Part shown: piece after piece, positions 62,202 to 64,000 of the stretch
Numbering within the stretch: the stretch's first letter is position 1
Layout: the number at the start of each line of letters is the position of its first letter
NCBI RefSeq assembly: GCF_031455195.1
Contig: NZ_JAVDSH010000001.1
Span: forward strand, 310,001-374,000
From: Arthrobacter nitroguajacolicus_D
Lineage (GTDB): Bacteria; Actinomycetota; Actinomycetes; Actinomycetales; Micrococcaceae
Direction: 5' to 3'
Length of the DNA: 64,000 nt
Made by a program: the position numbers and the translations under genes
Notes under the pieces: generated by a model
The model's database searches: none
What the model saw: only the letters and a program-made list of their open reading frames with translations
What the model was told of the DNA's origin: nothing

Positions 62202-63139
62202 TCGTAGATCTTCCCGATACCACCACTTCCAAGGTCTCCAAGAAGATCACGTCGCTGCGCGAGCAAGGCGGCGTGATCGCCTTGGGCCGTGTCCTGACCT
62301 TGGTGGTCGTGACGAAGTCGGGGCTCGAAGAGGAGGCCATCGAGGCCGCCAACGAAGCCAGCCGGGAACACCCCTGCCGGATCATCGTCCTCGCCGACGC
62401 CGGCGCTGAAGGCCCGGACCGCTTGGACGCGCAGATCCGCGTGGGCGGCGACGCCGGTGCCTCCGAAGTCATCGTCCTGCGCGGCCACGGCCACATGGCC
62501 CACGAAAGCGAATCGCTCGTGGCGGCCCTGCTGCTTCCGGATGCCCCGATCGTTGCCTGGTGGCCGCACGGTGCACCGGAAAGCGCGTGTGAGACCTCGA
62601 TTGGCCGCATCGCGCACCGCCGGATCACGGATTCGGCCAACGAACCGGACCCTCGCCTGGCGCTGGAAAACATCCGGTCCACCTACAAGGCCGGTGACAC
62701 CGACCTCGCTTGGACCCGACTGACCAACTGGCGCATGCAGCTGGCCGCTGTGTTTGACCAGGTGGACGGTGACCCTGTTTCGGCTGTTGCGGTGGAGGGA
62801 GCCTCGGATTCTCCCAGTACGTTGTTGCTCGCTGCCTGGCTGAGCCTTGCCTTGCAGGCACCTGTCACGATTGTGGCGGATCCCGCAGGCACGGGCATCC
62901 GACGTGTCCGACTGACCCGAGCCAGCGGCGATGTGCAGTTGTTCCGTCCCGGCCTGTCCGTGGCTGAACTGACGCAGCCGGGACAGCCAGCGCAGCGGAT
63001 CACGCTCCCCCGTCGGAGCCTCAAGGACTGCTTGGCCGAGGAACTGCGTCGGCTTGATCCCGACGAAGTCTTCGGAGAAGTGATTACGATGGGACTGCCA
63101 CTTACCAGCCAGAGGAGAGTCCAGACCAGTGCACGCTGA
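62198..63139 (+). CDS. opcA: G6PDH assembly protein OpcA
   Basis: A 313-residue OpcA, a redox-linked allosteric activator or assembly factor for actinobacterial and cyanobacterial G6PDH. The block VAWWPHGAPESA-like residues (IVAWWPHGAPESACE, about 123) and DLAWTRLTNWRMQLAAVFD are family hallmarks. It overlaps zwf (ATGA) and pgl (11 bp), so its level is set with both. Confidence 0.95.
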   Translation: MIVDLPDTTTSKVSKKITSLREQGGVIALGRVLTLVVVTKSGLEEEAIEAANEASREHPCRIIVLADAGAEGPDRLDAQIRVGGDAGASEVIVLRGHGHMAHESESLVAALLLPDAPIVAWWPHGAPESACETSIGRIAHRRITDSANEPDPRLALENIRSTYKAGDTDLAWTRLTNWRMQLAAVFDQVDGDPVSAVAVEGASDSPSTLLLAAWLSLALQAPVTIVADPAGTGIRRVRLTRASGDVQLFRPGLSVAELTQPGQPAQRITLPRRSLKDCLAEELRRLDPDEVFGEVITMGLPLTSQRRVQTSAR

Positions 63140-63947
63140 GCCAAGAGTAAGCATCCACCCCGACTCGAAGGTGCTGATGGCTGCCATTGCGGCCCGCCTC
63201 ATCACCAAGCTTGTGGATGTCCAGGACAAACACGGCGAAGCCACGGTAGTCCTGACGGGCGGCACTGTTGGCATTGGAACGTTGAAGGCAGTAGCCGACT
63301 CGGCTGCGGCTCCGGCAGTGGACTGGTCCAAGGTCAACTTCTGGTGGGGCGATGAGCGTTTCGTTGCTGCTAACAGCGATGACAGGAACACGCGCCAGGC
63401 GCACCAGGCGCTTTTGTCGCACCTGGACGTGGATCCGACACGCATACACGAACCTGGATCGGCGGACCAGTTCGCTTCCGCGGAGGAAGCAGCTGCTGCC
63501 TACGCCGATGAATTGAAGGCTGCCGCGGAGGCGGAGCACGCAGCGGACATGTCCGATGACAGGCCGGAACACCCAGGCGTACTCCCCCGCTTCGACATCC
63601 TCCTTCTTGGTGTTGGCCCGGACGCGCACGTAGCGTCACTGTTCCCCGAACAGGCCGGCATTCGCGAGAAAAAGCGCACGGTGGTGGGCGTCGTGAACTC
63701 CCCGAAGCCGCCGCCGTCGCGGATTTCACTGACGCTTCCGGCCATCAACACCGCCCAGGAAATCTGGATGGTCGTGGCAGGTGAGGACAAGGCCGGAGCG
63801 GTAGGGCTCGCCCTTGCCGGCGCCAACCCCGTCCAGGTCCCGGCAGCGGGCCCTGTGGGCCGTTCGCGGACTCTGTGGCTTATTGACGAGAATGCAGCGT
63901 CACGCGTCCCCCAGCAACTCGTCCGGAAGGACCCCGCGGGCGCGTAA
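63129..63947 (+). CDS. pgl: 6-phosphogluconolactonase
   Basis: A 272-residue lactonase of the NagB/DevB family that hydrolyses 6-phosphogluconolactone. Motifs are LTGGTVGIGTL (about 40), NFWWGDERFV (about 73) and LLGVGPDAHVASLFP (about 159). The GTG at 63129 lies inside the opcA end, with AGGAGAG upstream. Last gene of the operon; no 6-phosphogluconate dehydrogenase follows within the window. Confidence 0.95.
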   Translation: MHAEPRVSIHPDSKVLMAAIAARLITKLVDVQDKHGEATVVLTGGTVGIGTLKAVADSAAAPAVDWSKVNFWWGDERFVAANSDDRNTRQAHQALLSHLDVDPTRIHEPGSADQFASAEEAAAAYADELKAAAEAEHAADMSDDRPEHPGVLPRFDILLLGVGPDAHVASLFPEQAGIREKKRTVVGVVNSPKPPPSRISLTLPAINTAQEIWMVVAGEDKAGAVGLALAGANPVQVPAAGPVGRSRTLWLIDENAASRVPQQLVRKDPAGA

Positions 63948-63956
63948 CCGCTCCAA

Positions 63957-63995
63957 CGCTCCGGCCAGGACCACTTCGGCGTCCTGGCTGGAGCG
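63957..63995. terminator. Terminator of the pentose-phosphate operon
   Basis: A 15-bp stem CGCTCCGGCCAGGAC / GTCCTGGCTGGAGCG with one wobble and a 9-nt loop, 10 bp after the pgl stop. It is followed by TCTCT at the window edge. Confidence 0.7.
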
Positions 63996-64000
63996 TCTCT

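Overview
The window is chromosomal DNA of a high-GC Gram-positive bacterium. It is most like Arthrobacter/Paenarthrobacter (Micrococcaceae, Actinomycetota). This is judged from strong G/C third-position bias, many GTG/TTG starts, leaderless-looking genes, actinobacterial families (DUF5703, DUF3099, alpha-E/ATP-grasp, OpcA, actinobacterial GlgA) and a suf / ctaA / ctaB / tkt-tal-pgi-zwf-opcA-pgl order remembered from other actinobacteria. Genes are densely packed with many ATGA/GTGA start-stop overlaps. There is no rRNA, CRISPR, phage or insertion sequence; the only RNA gene is one tRNA-Leu(GAG).

Layout. 0-4.4 kb: partial unknown gene, DUF5703, an acyl-CoA dehydrogenase, an M20 metallopeptidase, tRNA-Leu and an alpha/beta hydrolase. 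4.4-11 kb: a fatty-acyl cassette (MaoC hydratase, FabG4-like reductase, thiolase) divergent from a TetR regulator and an acyl-CoA oxidase-like gene, with a 13-bp-arm palindrome in the shared promoter. 11-13.8 kb: divergent glgA/glgC for glycogen. 13.8-18.8 kb: an unusual cysteine-knuckle SDR, then the transglutaminase / alpha-E / circularly permuted ATP-grasp trio. 18.9-27.6 kb: YeiH-type exporter, pepN, a lipoate ligase with swapped domain order, rpmE2, TrmH-family methyltransferase, TauE-type exporter, an ABC ATPase and serB.

27.6-30.3 kb is the oddest stretch: comparatively AT-rich intergenic DNA, a roadblock/LC7 protein with an extra N-terminal region, and an orphan sugar-type tandem ABC ATPase whose motif losses leave exactly one composite ATP site intact. 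It is bracketed by two copies of a 43-bp element. 30.3-34.1 kb: two SDRs (one FabG) divergent from DUF3099, a small Cys protein, SURF1 and YbaK. 34.1-40.7 kb: ABC-F ATPase, the bioY-bioM-bioN biotin ECF transporter, a thiolase whose second catalytic Cys appears to be Ser, and an AMP-forming ligase. 40.7-46.8 kb: zinc metallopeptidase, then the suf operon (sufR-sufB-sufD-Rieske-sufC-sufT) without sufS or sufU. 46.9-55.3 kb: ABC exporter and ctaA, then ctaB, with a MacB-type ABC / adaptor / lipoprotein / I36-like secreted protein cassette inserted between them. 55.7-64 kb: transketolase, transaldolase, glucose-6-phosphate isomerase, G6PDH, OpcA and 6-phosphogluconolactonase, an almost complete pentose-phosphate operon closed by a hairpin.

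Themes: Fe-S assembly, heme A synthesis (ctaA, ctaB, with SURF1) and the pentose-phosphate pathway lie together, as in other actinobacteria. The best candidates for something undescribed are the 27.6-30.3 kb roadblock/orphan-ABC island with its repeated element, the MacB/I36 cassette at 49.7-54.1 kb, and the Cys-knuckle SDR lacking its catalytic tyrosine. All assignments come from reading the sequence and remembered family knowledge; no database search was run.
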